64,000 bases of DNA from Fen-1231 sp035286465 (GTDB lineage Bacteria > Gemmatimonadota > Gemmatimonadetes > Gemmatimonadales > Gemmatimonadaceae), in the NCBI GenBank assembly GCA_035286465.1, contig DATEDF010000105.1, forward strand, positions 83,140 to 147,139, written 5' to 3'. The notes under the pieces are model-generated. The model had not been told where the DNA came from. It did not search any database and saw nothing but the letters and a program-made list of their open reading frames with translations. Shown one piece after another: positions 43,463 through 51,027 of this stretch (position 1 is the stretch's first letter; each line of letters begins with the position of its first letter). The position numbers were made by a program, and so were the translations under genes.

Positions 43463-44532
43463 CCCGCCTCCGCGACTGGAGGAGCCACGGTCGGTGCCGT
43501 GCGCGATGCCGCGGTCTCCCGCGCGCGATCGAGAGCGAGCACCGCGAGCACCACCAGGGCCTCGATGACCGCCACGAACACCGACGGAACGCCCGCGTCA
43601 CGCTGCATCGCCGCAGCGCCTGCCTCGAGCGCACCGAAGAACACTCCCGCCCCGAGTACGCCGACGGGGTGGAGCCGCGCGAGCAGCGCGACCGCGATCG
43701 CGGTATAGCCATAACCCGGCGAAATCCCCTCGTACAGCGCATACGTCACGCCGGTGGCCTGCACGGCGCCACCAAGGCCCGCCACGGCGCCGCTCGCGAG
43801 GAAGGCGCCGAGGGCCACACGCTCCACCCGCACGCGCCCGGCGCTCGCGGCCGCTGCCGCGCCCGCCCCGACGACCCGCATCCGATAACCCGTTGCGGTC
43901 GAGCGCAACATCCACCAGAGCCCGATCGCGAGCGCCACCGCGAGCACGAACCCGACGTGCAGCTCGCCCACGAGCGGCGGAAGACGCCCCGCGTCCGTCA
44001 GCTGCACCGTGTAGGGGTAGACCCGAGTGGGCTCCTGCATCGGGCCACGGACGAGATAGCTCACGCCGTACTGCGCGATGAAGTTCAGCATCAGCGTGCT
44101 GATCACCTCGAGCACGCCGAATCGCCGTTTGAGCACGGCGGCGATCGCGCTCCACGCGGCACCCGCCGCGACGCCCGCCGCGAGCTCCGACGGAACCAGC
44201 AGCACCCCGGGCCAGGCGCGACACGAGAGTCCCACCGCGACCGCGGCGCTCGCACCGGCCAGCAACTGCCCCTCGGCCCCGATGTTGAGCACGCCCGCGC
44301 GAAACGCGAGGGCCACCGCGAGTCCGAGCAGGACGAGCGGGGTCGCCCGTACCAGCGTCACCGAGAAGAACGCGTACGAGCTTCCGACGGACCCGCGCCA
44401 GAATGCACCCAACGCCGCATGCGCGTCGAAGCCCCCCGCGATCACCACAACGAAGACCGCCACCAGCGCGAGCAGGGCGGCCAGGAAGTTCGGACCGCGA
44501 AGCAGTCGTCGCTCCCGCCCGGGGTCTGTCAC
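43459..44532 (-). CDS. BMP-type nucleoside ABC transporter permease (first subunit)
   Basis: 357 residues from the GTG at 44532, which overlaps the ATPase stop as GTGA. About nine hydrophobic segments; the family motif is TPLVLLGLAVALAFRAGVLN followed by IGAEGQLLAGASA. The pairing with the next permease and the duplicated ATPase match the NupPQ/YufPQ type importers for nucleosides. Confidence 0.9.
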   Translation of the reverse strand: MTDPGRERRLLRGPNFLAALLALVAVFVVVIAGGFDAHAALGAFWRGSVGSSYAFFSVTLVRATPLVLLGLAVALAFRAGVLNIGAEGQLLAGASAAVAVGLSCRAWPGVLLVPSELAAGVAAGAAWSAIAAVLKRRFGVLEVISTLMLNFIAQYGVSYLVRGPMQEPTRVYPYTVQLTDAGRLPPLVGELHVGFVLAVALAIGLWWMLRSTATGYRMRVVGAGAAAAASAGRVRVERVALGAFLASGAVAGLGGAVQATGVTYALYEGISPGYGYTAIAVALLARLHPVGVLGAGVFFGALEAGAAAMQRDAGVPSVFVAVIEALVVLAVLALDRARETAASRTAPTVAPPVAEAG

Positions 44533-45992
44533 GCGAGCCCGACCATCGCCCGCGCCACGGCTTCGGCGTTGCACACAACCGGCACGAGGCGCCCCTCGAA
44601 GCAGACGACGATCCGGTCCGCGATCGCCAGGACCTCGTCCAGGTCGTTGCTCGACACCACGATGGCCACGCCGGCGGACCGCGCGGCGCGCAGCCGCGCT
44701 AGGACATCGGCGGCCGCGCGGATGTCGAGGCCCCGCGTCGGATGCTCCACGATCAGCGCGTCGCTCGCATCCTCGAGTTCGCGCGCGAGCACGAACTTCT
44801 GCTGGTTGCCGCCCGAGAGAGTCGCGGCGGACGACGTCACCTCGCCGGAACGCACGTCGTGCGCCCGCACGGCGGCGTGCGTGCGGGCGACATACTGGCT
44901 CCACGGCATGATCCCGCGCGCCAGTCCCGCGTCCCGGAGCGCGAAGTTCTCGACGAGCGTCATCGTCGGGATGAGCGCGTCGCGCAGGCGATCCTCGGGG
45001 ACGAAGCCGATGCGGCGTGGAAGCCTGACCGTGCCCGCAGCCGGAGAGAGCCGTCCCGCGAGCACGCGCAACAACTCGGCGTGGCCGGCGCCCTCCACAC
45101 CCGCGACGCCGACGATCTCCCCGGATCGAATCGCGAGCGTCGCCTCGCTGAGCCGCAACACGCCGCGGTCGTCCACGACCGACACGCCCGAGATGTCGAG
45201 CACGACTTCGCCTGCGGTCGTGCCGGGCGCGCCGGCTTCGTCGGCAATCGGAGGTGCGCGGCTCCCCAGCAGCGCCTGCACCACAGCGCCCTCCGCGAGT
45301 CCGGCCGCCGGCCCCTCGAGGACCGTCCGTCCGCGCCGCAGCACCGTCACGGCGTCCGCGACGGCGAGCGCCTCGCGCACCTTGTGCGTGATCAGCACGA
45401 CGGTACGCCCACGCGCGACGAACCCACGCAACCACCGGTAGAGTTCCTGCGCCTCACGCGGCGGCAGCACGGCCGTCGGCTCGTCGAGAATGAGCACCCG
45501 TGCGTCGCGGAAGAGGGCCTTCAGGATCTCGAGACGTTGCTGCGCTCCTACCGGCAGCTCACCCGCGCGCGCGGTGGGGTCGAGCACAAGTCCCGTTTCC
45601 GCGCCAAGCTGCCGCACGCGCTCCGTGCTCCTCGCCGGATTGAACCCGCCGACGAAGCCCCGGCCGCCAAGCGCCACGTTTTCCGCCACGGTCATCGCGC
45701 CGACGAGCAGGAAGTGCTGGTGCACCATCCCCACGCCTGCCGCGATCGCGTCCGCGCTCGACCGCCAGCGGCGCTCGGCTCCCTCGAGCGCGATGCTCCC
45801 GGCGTCCGCGCGCACCATCCCGAACGCCACGCGCATCAGCGTCGTCTTCCCCGCGCCGTTCTCGCCGAGCAACGCGTGCAGCGTGCCGGGCTGCACGACG
45901 AGACTCGCGCCGTCGAGGGCGACCGTGCCGCCGAAGCGCTTGTGGATCCCGTGCAGCGCGAGCGCCGGAGCGGCCGTCGCGGAAGCGGTCAT
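44529..45992 (-). CDS. BMP-type nucleoside ABC transporter ATP-binding protein (fused double ATPase)
   Basis: 487 residues from the ATG at 45992, overlapping the NIF3 gene stop as ATGA. Two ABC domains are fused. The first has Walker A GENGAGKTTLMRV, signature LPVGAQQRLEILKA and Walker B LILDEPTAVL. The second has a degenerate Walker A region (GVEGAGHAELLRV) and signature TLSGGNQQKFVLARELE. Such tandem ATPases with one weak site are typical of ribose/nucleoside importers. Confidence 0.92.
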   Translation of the reverse strand: MTASATAAPALALHGIHKRFGGTVALDGASLVVQPGTLHALLGENGAGKTTLMRVAFGMVRADAGSIALEGAERRWRSSADAIAAGVGMVHQHFLLVGAMTVAENVALGGRGFVGGFNPARSTERVRQLGAETGLVLDPTARAGELPVGAQQRLEILKALFRDARVLILDEPTAVLPPREAQELYRWLRGFVARGRTVVLITHKVREALAVADAVTVLRRGRTVLEGPAAGLAEGAVVQALLGSRAPPIADEAGAPGTTAGEVVLDISGVSVVDDRGVLRLSEATLAIRSGEIVGVAGVEGAGHAELLRVLAGRLSPAAGTVRLPRRIGFVPEDRLRDALIPTMTLVENFALRDAGLARGIMPWSQYVARTHAAVRAHDVRSGEVTSSAATLSGGNQQKFVLARELEDASDALIVEHPTRGLDIRAAADVLARLRAARSAGVAIVVSSNDLDEVLAIADRIVVCFEGRLVPVVCNAEAVARAMVGLA

Positions 45993-46768
45993 AGCCCGGT
46001 TGGCGCCGACACCCAGGCCCACGGCAGGTCGAACTCGCGTGAGAGGTGGGCGGCGAGCGCGCGCACGCCCAGTGCCTCGGTCGCGTAGTGGCCGGCGTAG
46101 ATGATCACGAGCCCGCGCTCCGGTGCCTCCACCGCGCTCCAGTGCGGTCCTTCGCCGACCACGAGCGTGTCAATGCCGCTGGCGACCGCTTCGCCGAGCG
46201 TCTCGACGCCCGCGCCCGCTCCACTGCAGATCGCCCACCGCCGCGTGCGACGACCGGGCTCGATCGCGCTCGCCATCACGCCGCCACCGTGGCCGGAGGC
46301 GAACGCGCGCAGCCGCTCGATGAGCTCGCCGGTGGCGACGTCGTCCTCGCCGCACACACCGCACTCAATCGTGTCATGCCGACCGAACCCGGCACTCGGC
46401 GTCAGGCCGACCTCGCGCGCGAGGAGCCGGGAGTTCCCGAACGTTTCGTGCGCGTCAAGGGGAAGGTGCGAGGAGTAGAGCGCCACATCGTGTTCCAGCA
46501 GCGCCCGCACCCGGTCGTAGAACATCCCGGTGAGCGGCACGAGCCCCCCCCAGAAGAGCCCGTGATGAACCACGAGCAGGTTCGCTCGTGCCTCGATCGC
46601 CCCGCGGATCGTGCGGGCGGAACAGTCCACCGCCGCGGCGACCTTCGTGATGGGCGCTCGATTTGCCACCTGCACGCCGTTCAGCGCATGCGCGTAGTCC
46701 GGCGTTTCGCGCGTGCGGAGCAGCGTGTCGAGGTGCACGGCGATCCGCTCGAGTGGAACGGCGGTCAC
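45989..46768 (-). CDS. NIF3-family dinuclear metal protein
   Basis: 259 residues from a GTG that overlaps the BMP lipoprotein gene stop. Metal motifs of the family: NLLVVHHGLFWGG near residue 65, LYSSHLPLDAH near 97, and the C-terminal GHYATEALGVRALAAHLSREF. The domain forms hexamers in relatives. Its cellular function is not settled (GTP cyclohydrolase I type 2-like annotations exist). It sits between the binding lipoprotein and ATPase genes of a nucleoside importer with 4-nt overlaps on both sides. Confidence 0.9.
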   Translation of the reverse strand: MTAVPLERIAVHLDTLLRTRETPDYAHALNGVQVANRAPITKVAAAVDCSARTIRGAIEARANLLVVHHGLFWGGLVPLTGMFYDRVRALLEHDVALYSSHLPLDAHETFGNSRLLAREVGLTPSAGFGRHDTIECGVCGEDDVATGELIERLRAFASGHGGGVMASAIEPGRRTRRWAICSGAGAGVETLGEAVASGIDTLVVGEGPHWSAVEAPERGLVIIYAGHYATEALGVRALAAHLSREFDLPWAWVSAPTGL

Positions 46769-47793
46769 CGCGTGGCCGCTCCGCCCGCGACCGGCCGTGT
46801 GAAGGTGCCCGCACGCATCTGCGCACGCACCGAGTCCACGGCGCGCGCCGCCGAGACGGGAATCCGGCTGGCGAGCACCGGGTTCGCGGTCCAGCGCACG
46901 ACGTCGAGTTGCATGCCGAGCCGGATCACGCGCGGCACGAACTGTCCGCTCGTGATCTCGCGGGCCACCACGAGGAAGGCGTGCGGAAGATCAATCACGA
47001 CGCTTCCCAGTGTCACCTCCGGCGCTATCCCATTCTGGTCGGCGTTCGAGCCGATGACGGTCACCACCCCGGACTCACGCGCCGCCTGAAACACGCCGAG
47101 GCCCGCCGCGTCGGCATCCTGGAAGATCACGTCAGCGCCACGACTGATCTGCGCGAGCGCCTGCTCCTTGCCGGCACCGGCATCATCCCAGTTTCCGATG
47201 TATGACGTGATCACGCGCACCCGCGGATTGACCGACCTCGCGCCGGCGCCAAACGCGTCGAACGCTTCTCTCACCGGTGGCAGCTCGGTGCCACCAATGC
47301 ACCCGAGGACCCCGGTCCGCGTGACCGCGCCGGCCACGATCCCTGCGAGATACGAAGGCTCGTCGAACGAGAAGTGCATCGCGGCGACATTGGCGCGCAC
47401 GGTGCTGCCGCCGGTCGTCACGAAGATGGTCTTCGGGAACGCGGGCGCCACGCGTGCCGCGGCGTCCTGGAACTCGAACCCGTGTCCGATCACGAGCGTA
47501 TACCCGGCGGCCCCATACTGGCGGAAGTTCTCGACGAACTCCGCCGGCGTCCTCGTCTGGATGTGGCTCACCGCCGCACCGAGACTGTCCCGGACCCGAA
47601 TGAGCCCCGCGTACGCTCCACCGTTCCACGACTGATCCGAGATCGGCCCCGGCGTGAGCAGGGCAACCCGGAATGCGCTCGCGGTCTCGGCTTTCTGGCT
47701 TCCGCATGCTGCGAGGATTCCCACAGCAATGTTCAGAACCGCAGCCTTGAGCCCTCCAGACGATCGCGTTTTCAGGCCGAACAGGTTACTCAC
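46765..47793 (-). CDS. BMP-family nucleoside-binding lipoprotein
   Basis: 342 residues from the GTG at 47793, chosen because it gives a compact lipoprotein signal ending in lipobox ILAAC; a longer open frame begins 16 codons upstream. The mature protein has the type I periplasmic-binding fold: VALLTPGPISDQSWNGGAYAG, VIGHGFEFQDAAARVAPAFP, SYLAGIVAGAVT and GADVIFQDADAAGLGVFQAA. It binds nucleosides for the importer encoded downstream; the operon order is this gene, NIF3, ATPase, permease, permease. Confidence 0.93.
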   Translation of the reverse strand: MSNLFGLKTRSSGGLKAAVLNIAVGILAACGSQKAETASAFRVALLTPGPISDQSWNGGAYAGLIRVRDSLGAAVSHIQTRTPAEFVENFRQYGAAGYTLVIGHGFEFQDAAARVAPAFPKTIFVTTGGSTVRANVAAMHFSFDEPSYLAGIVAGAVTRTGVLGCIGGTELPPVREAFDAFGAGARSVNPRVRVITSYIGNWDDAGAGKEQALAQISRGADVIFQDADAAGLGVFQAARESGVVTVIGSNADQNGIAPEVTLGSVVIDLPHAFLVVAREITSGQFVPRVIRLGMQLDVVRWTANPVLASRIPVSAARAVDSVRAQMRAGTFTRPVAGGAATR

Positions 47794-47896
47794 AAAGAGA
47801 TTAGTCCTGGAATGTAAACACCAGTTTGCCAGGGTAGGCAATTGTGGAATCTCGCAAACATTTGTGGAATACTGTGCGTGTTCTGGCGCCTTGGTG

Positions 47897-48340
47897 TCAC
47901 GATCCAGTTACAATGCGGAGCGGCTCCGACGGGGTCTTCGCTCGTGGCTCGTCCCCGGTGGCGGTGAGTCGGTCGTGGATCCGGACGTTCCCGTTTATCC
48001 GCGCGCCCTCGAGCACCACAATCGACTTCGTCTCGATGTCACCGTTCACCATCGCGGAGTTCTGAAGCTCAAGTCGCTCCGCCGCGAGGATCGCACCGTC
48101 AACGACGCCACCGATCACCACTTCGTCCGCGACGACATTGCCATGAATGGACGCGCCACGACCGAGCAGGAGCTGCCGGGCGCCGCCCACCGACCCTTCG
48201 ATGCGGCCGTCCACCTTGATGATGCCGGTGCTCTCGATGTCGCCGATGATCCGCGTGCCGTTGGCGACAATGGACAACGGCATCTCCACCGCAGAGGCGC
48301 TCCGCACCTCAGGGCGTGCCGGTTCTTCCTTTCCGAACAT
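47897..48340 (-). CDS. Bactofilin (polymer-forming cytoskeletal protein)
   Basis: 147 residues; the GTG two codons upstream (48346) is an alternative start since GGGGAGG lies close to both. The DUF583 beta-helix core is clear: IIGDIESTGIIKVDGRIEG, GASIHGNVVADEVVIGG, and MVNGDIETKSIVVLEG repeats. The flexible ends are short. Bactofilins form filaments on membranes and position wall enzymes, stalks or chromosomes. The gene follows parA, parB and a membrane coiled-coil gene on the same strand, which suggests a link with chromosome segregation. Confidence 0.93.
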   Translation of the reverse strand: MFGKEEPARPEVRSASAVEMPLSIVANGTRIIGDIESTGIIKVDGRIEGSVGGARQLLLGRGASIHGNVVADEVVIGGVVDGAILAAERLELQNSAMVNGDIETKSIVVLEGARINGNVRIHDRLTATGDEPRAKTPSEPLRIVTGS

Positions 48341-48379
48341 GGCCACGAATCCTCCCCGTGTCTGCGTGCGAGTGTCCGC

Positions 48380-48808
48380 CTACCTGGGCCTGATGCTCCC
48401 AGCTCCTTCGGGCACATCCCCTTTCGCCGGCTTCGTCGCGACCGGCGTGGGCGCACTCAGCATTCGCTGCACCTGCTCATATCGTGCTTGCAGCTGAGTG
48501 AGCCTTGCCTGCAGCGTGTCCATCCGTCGTGCATCATCCTCCAAGCGGGTGATGCGCTGCTTGAGGAATGGCACACGCGCCGTCTGGACCGCGAAGTACC
48601 CCCAACTGAGCAAGCCGGCCGCCAACGCGACCAGGAACCACCGCGAAGCCAGCAGTCGAAGCGCCTGCACTTGCCACGGGTGGAGTGTCATGGTGCGATG
48701 CGCAAGCCCGTTCTCACGATGCACGTGGATCACCATGGACCCCGCGTGGGGGGTAAAGATGTTCCCGTGCCCGCGCAGTTGCTCTCTCCAGCCCCCCTTC
48801 TCCGGCAT
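48380..48808 (-). CDS. Single-pass membrane coiled-coil protein, N-terminal half of M23 peptidase type
   Basis: 142 residues; the ATG immediately follows the parB stop (TAGATG). A later ATG at 48736 is possible. A cytoplasmic N-terminal part is followed by one membrane helix (about residues 58-77, WFLVALAAGLLSWGYFAV) and then a coiled coil (FLKQRITRLEDDARRMDTLQ and the following heptads) ending in a Pro-rich tail. The pattern TLQARLTQLQARYEQVQRML is the membrane-proximal part of M23 peptidases often found beside bactofilins, but the HxxxD/HxH catalytic domain is missing here. Confidence 0.7.
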   Translation of the reverse strand: MPEKGGWREQLRGHGNIFTPHAGSMVIHVHRENGLAHRTMTLHPWQVQALRLLASRWFLVALAAGLLSWGYFAVQTARVPFLKQRITRLEDDARRMDTLQARLTQLQARYEQVQRMLSAPTPVATKPAKGDVPEGAGSIRPR

Positions 48809-49729
48809 CTAGGGCGCCTCACGCGCCGCGCCGAGCACGAGATCGAGCACACGCTCGAGGTCGTCGGCTGAGTAGAACGGAATCCGGATCTCACCCCTGT
48901 CCTTCTGGGAGAGGTGGATCTTCACATCGGTCTGGAGACGACGCCGCAAGTCATCCTCGATTCGCCCGACTTCTGCCGGGCGTGATGGACCTTCCGGTAG
49001 GGTCCTGCGTCGAGCCGCGCGCTTCGTTCCGGCTTCGCGCACCCGCCGCTCGACCTCCCGCACGTTGAGTCCCTCGGCGACGATCGTCTTCGCCAGCTCC
49101 ACCATGCGGAGTTCATCGCCCAGGGCAAGAAGGGCTCGCGCGTGTCCGAGCGTGATCGCGCCTTCACGCACCAGTCGCCGTACCGCGGCGGGAAGCGCGA
49201 GAAGACGGAGCGTGTTCGCGACGGTAGAGCGCTCCTTGCCGACGACCTCCGCGACGTCCTGCTGCGTGAGCGAGAACTGCGAGATCAACTGCTGGAATCC
49301 CTCGGCCTCTTCAATGGGATTCAGGTCCGTGCGCTGGAGATTCTCGACGAGTGCGAGCGAGAGAATCGCCTGGTCGCCGGCTTCCGAGGAATCCCGGATG
49401 ATCGCGGGAATCTCTCGCCAGCCAAGCTGCTGCGCGGCGCGCAGGCGTCGCTCGCCTGTGATCAGCTCGAAGCCACGGTCGGCGGCCCGCACGGTGATCG
49501 GCTGCAGAAGCCCGTTGGCACGAATGCTCGCCTCGAGTTCACGCAGTGCGGTCGCGGCGAACTCCTTCCGAGGCTGCAGGGGGTTGGGTCGGATCTGCGA
49601 GATCGGGATCTGGCGAAGTGCGCTGGGTCGCGCGCCCTCGCGAGCCGCGCTCGCATCACTGGGAGACGGCCTCGCCGACAGAAGGGCCTCCAGCCCACGG
49701 CCGAGCCTGCGTTGCCGATCAGTTGACAT
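48809..49729 (-). CDS. parB: Chromosome-partitioning protein ParB
   Basis: 306 residues. The N-terminal motif LGRGLEALLSARP interacts with ParA. The ParB/Sulfiredoxin-like CTP-binding domain has IRPNPLQPRKEF and ITGERRLRAAQQLG (GERRxRA), the central helix-turn-helix spans QQDVAEVVGKERSTVANTLR, and the C-terminal dimerisation segment ends the protein. It binds parS, clamps DNA with CTP and spreads. A parS site lies at 50656-50671. Confidence 0.97.
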   Translation of the reverse strand: MSTDRQRRLGRGLEALLSARPSPSDASAAREGARPSALRQIPISQIRPNPLQPRKEFAATALRELEASIRANGLLQPITVRAADRGFELITGERRLRAAQQLGWREIPAIIRDSSEAGDQAILSLALVENLQRTDLNPIEEAEGFQQLISQFSLTQQDVAEVVGKERSTVANTLRLLALPAAVRRLVREGAITLGHARALLALGDELRMVELAKTIVAEGLNVREVERRVREAGTKRAARRRTLPEGPSRPAEVGRIEDDLRRRLQTDVKIHLSQKDRGEIRIPFYSADDLERVLDLVLGAAREAP

Positions 49730-49738
49730 AATATGAGA

Positions 49739-49767
49739 TCATTATTCCATAACCCATTGTATCACAA
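49739..49767 (-). promoter_or_regulatory. Candidate parB promoter
   Basis: In the AT-rich 56-base gap between parA and parB, minus-strand TTGTGA (49762-49767) and TAATGA (49739-49744) are separated by 17 bases. The ATG at 49729 is only about ten bases from the -10, and no Shine-Dalgarno-like sequence is present, so a transcript from here would be nearly leaderless. Confidence 0.35.
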
Positions 49768-49785
49768 TACGTTAGCTACGACTTC

Positions 49786-50577
49786 CTATGACGCCTTCGC
49801 TCTCACGGCGCTGTGTCGGCGTTCAAGAAGTTCCTTCGCGACGGCCGCATATGCTTGGGCTCCGGCCGATGCCACGTCGTAGAGAATGATCGGCTTGCCG
49901 AAACTCGGTGCCTCGGCCAGACGGACGTTTCTGGGAATGACGTTCTGCAGTACCCTGGTGCCGAAGTACTCTCGCGCATCGGTCGCCACCTGTCGCGAGA
50001 GATTCAGCCGAGCGTCGAACATGGTGAGAAGCACTCCGTCTATCGCGAGCGAAGGATTCACACCCTGCTGGACAAGGTGCACCGTGTTGAGAAGCTGTGA
50101 CAACCCCTCGAGCGCGTAGTACTCGCATTGCAGGGGAATCAATACCGCGTCAGCCGCAGCGAGCATGTTGACCGTGATCAGCCCGAGTGATGGGGGGCAA
50201 TCGATGAGGACGAAGTCGTACTCATCCCGAACCTCGTCGAGTGCACGGCGCACCTGGAGCTCACGGTCAGCGCGGCCGACGAGCTCGACCTCCGCGCCGG
50301 CGAGGTCGGGGGTTGCCGGCACGACGTCGAGGTGCCGGAACTGAACCTGCGGGACGATGGCGCGACGGATCTCGGTGGGTTCGAGGACCACGTCGTACAC
50401 CGTCGTTTCGAATGTCTCTTTCGTCAGGCCGATGCCGCTCGTTGCATTCCCCTGTGGATCTCCATCCACGAGCAACACATGCCGCTCCGCTGCGGCAAGG
50501 CTCGCGGCGAGATTCACGGCGGTCGTCGTCTTCCCGACGCCACCCTTCTGGTTTGCGATTGCGATAACTCTCGACAC
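49786..50577 (-). CDS. parA: Chromosome-partitioning ATPase ParA (Soj)
   Basis: 263 residues from the GTG at 50577. The deviant Walker A motif is NQKGGVGKTTTAVNL near residue 9; Walker A' LLVDGDPQGNATSG and Walker B DFVLIDCPPSLGL follow. It lacks the N-terminal DNA-binding domain of plasmid type Ia ParA, as in chromosomal Soj/ParA. It forms a nucleoid gradient that moves ParB-parS complexes. The open frame extends upstream across parS but has no homology. Confidence 0.97.
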   Translation of the reverse strand: MSRVIAIANQKGGVGKTTTAVNLAASLAAAERHVLLVDGDPQGNATSGIGLTKETFETTVYDVVLEPTEIRRAIVPQVQFRHLDVVPATPDLAGAEVELVGRADRELQVRRALDEVRDEYDFVLIDCPPSLGLITVNMLAAADAVLIPLQCEYYALEGLSQLLNTVHLVQQGVNPSLAIDGVLLTMFDARLNLSRQVATDAREYFGTRVLQNVIPRNVRLAEAPSFGKPIILYDVASAGAQAYAAVAKELLERRHSAVRAKAS

Positions 50578-50655
50578 GGCTTGCCGTTCGCTAAGGGGGA
50601 AATGGTGTCCAGCGACCCAACATACGGTTGAGGGGCGACTCACGGCAAGCTCGAA

Positions 50656-50671
50656 TGTTCCACGTGGAACA
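50656..50671. promoter_or_regulatory. parS: parS centromere site
   Basis: TGTTCCACGTGGAACA is a perfect 16-base palindrome and matches the ParB-binding parS consensus of chromosomal systems. It is located 79 bases upstream of the parA start, a common place for an origin-proximal parS. I noticed no second copy in the window. Confidence 0.92.
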
Positions 50672-50938
50672 ATTCTGTAGGCAGTGTGAGCATCGGCGAC
50701 CGCGTCACCAGGCGCACCCGCGGCGCGCGACCCTGCCCCCGTGGCCGGCATCACCTCACGGACCGTGAGGACTTGATCCGAGCCGCGACCGGAGAGCGGG
50801 CCGGAGAAGGAACGGGACCAGCGGATGTTGGCGGGGTCCAAGCGATGCTCAAACGGCCCGACTGCGTGAACTCAAGGGGCAGCCAGGCGCCAGAACGCCA
50901 CGCGGTGCGATCGCGCTCGGCTCGTTCGTTGTTCGAAA

Positions 50939-50957
50939 TAGTATCGTAGTGATACTA
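50939..50957. repeat. 19-base palindrome, operator-like
   Basis: TAGTATC (50939-50945) and GATACTA (50951-50957) flank GTAGT. A perfect 7-base inverted repeat with a 5-base spacer is a typical regulator-binding layout. It sits about 360 bases upstream of parA and 71 bases after the GT39-like gene stop. Confidence 0.35.
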
Positions 50958-51027
50958 AATGGAGCCGTGCTCCGGGTTCACTGTGCGCAATGGGCGATGC
51001 ACGGACCACCGGGACCTGCCCTGCGCC

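Larger units (their letters stand above)
50578..51027. other. 450-base gap between parA and the GT39-like gene
   Basis: No convincing coding region in any frame. The gap holds the parS site (50656-50671), an imperfect-centre palindrome (50939-50957) and presumably the parA promoter. An 87-residue plus-strand frame at 50686-50949 has basic, low-quality sequence and is not supported. rsmG (gidB), usually found between mnmG and parA, is not present here, nor any fragment I can recognise. Confidence 0.7.

Noticed and set aside
50686..50949. 87-codon plus-strand frame between parA and the GT39-like gene
   Set aside because: Basic, low-complexity protein with no ribosome site or recognisable pattern; crosses the region expected to be regulatory.
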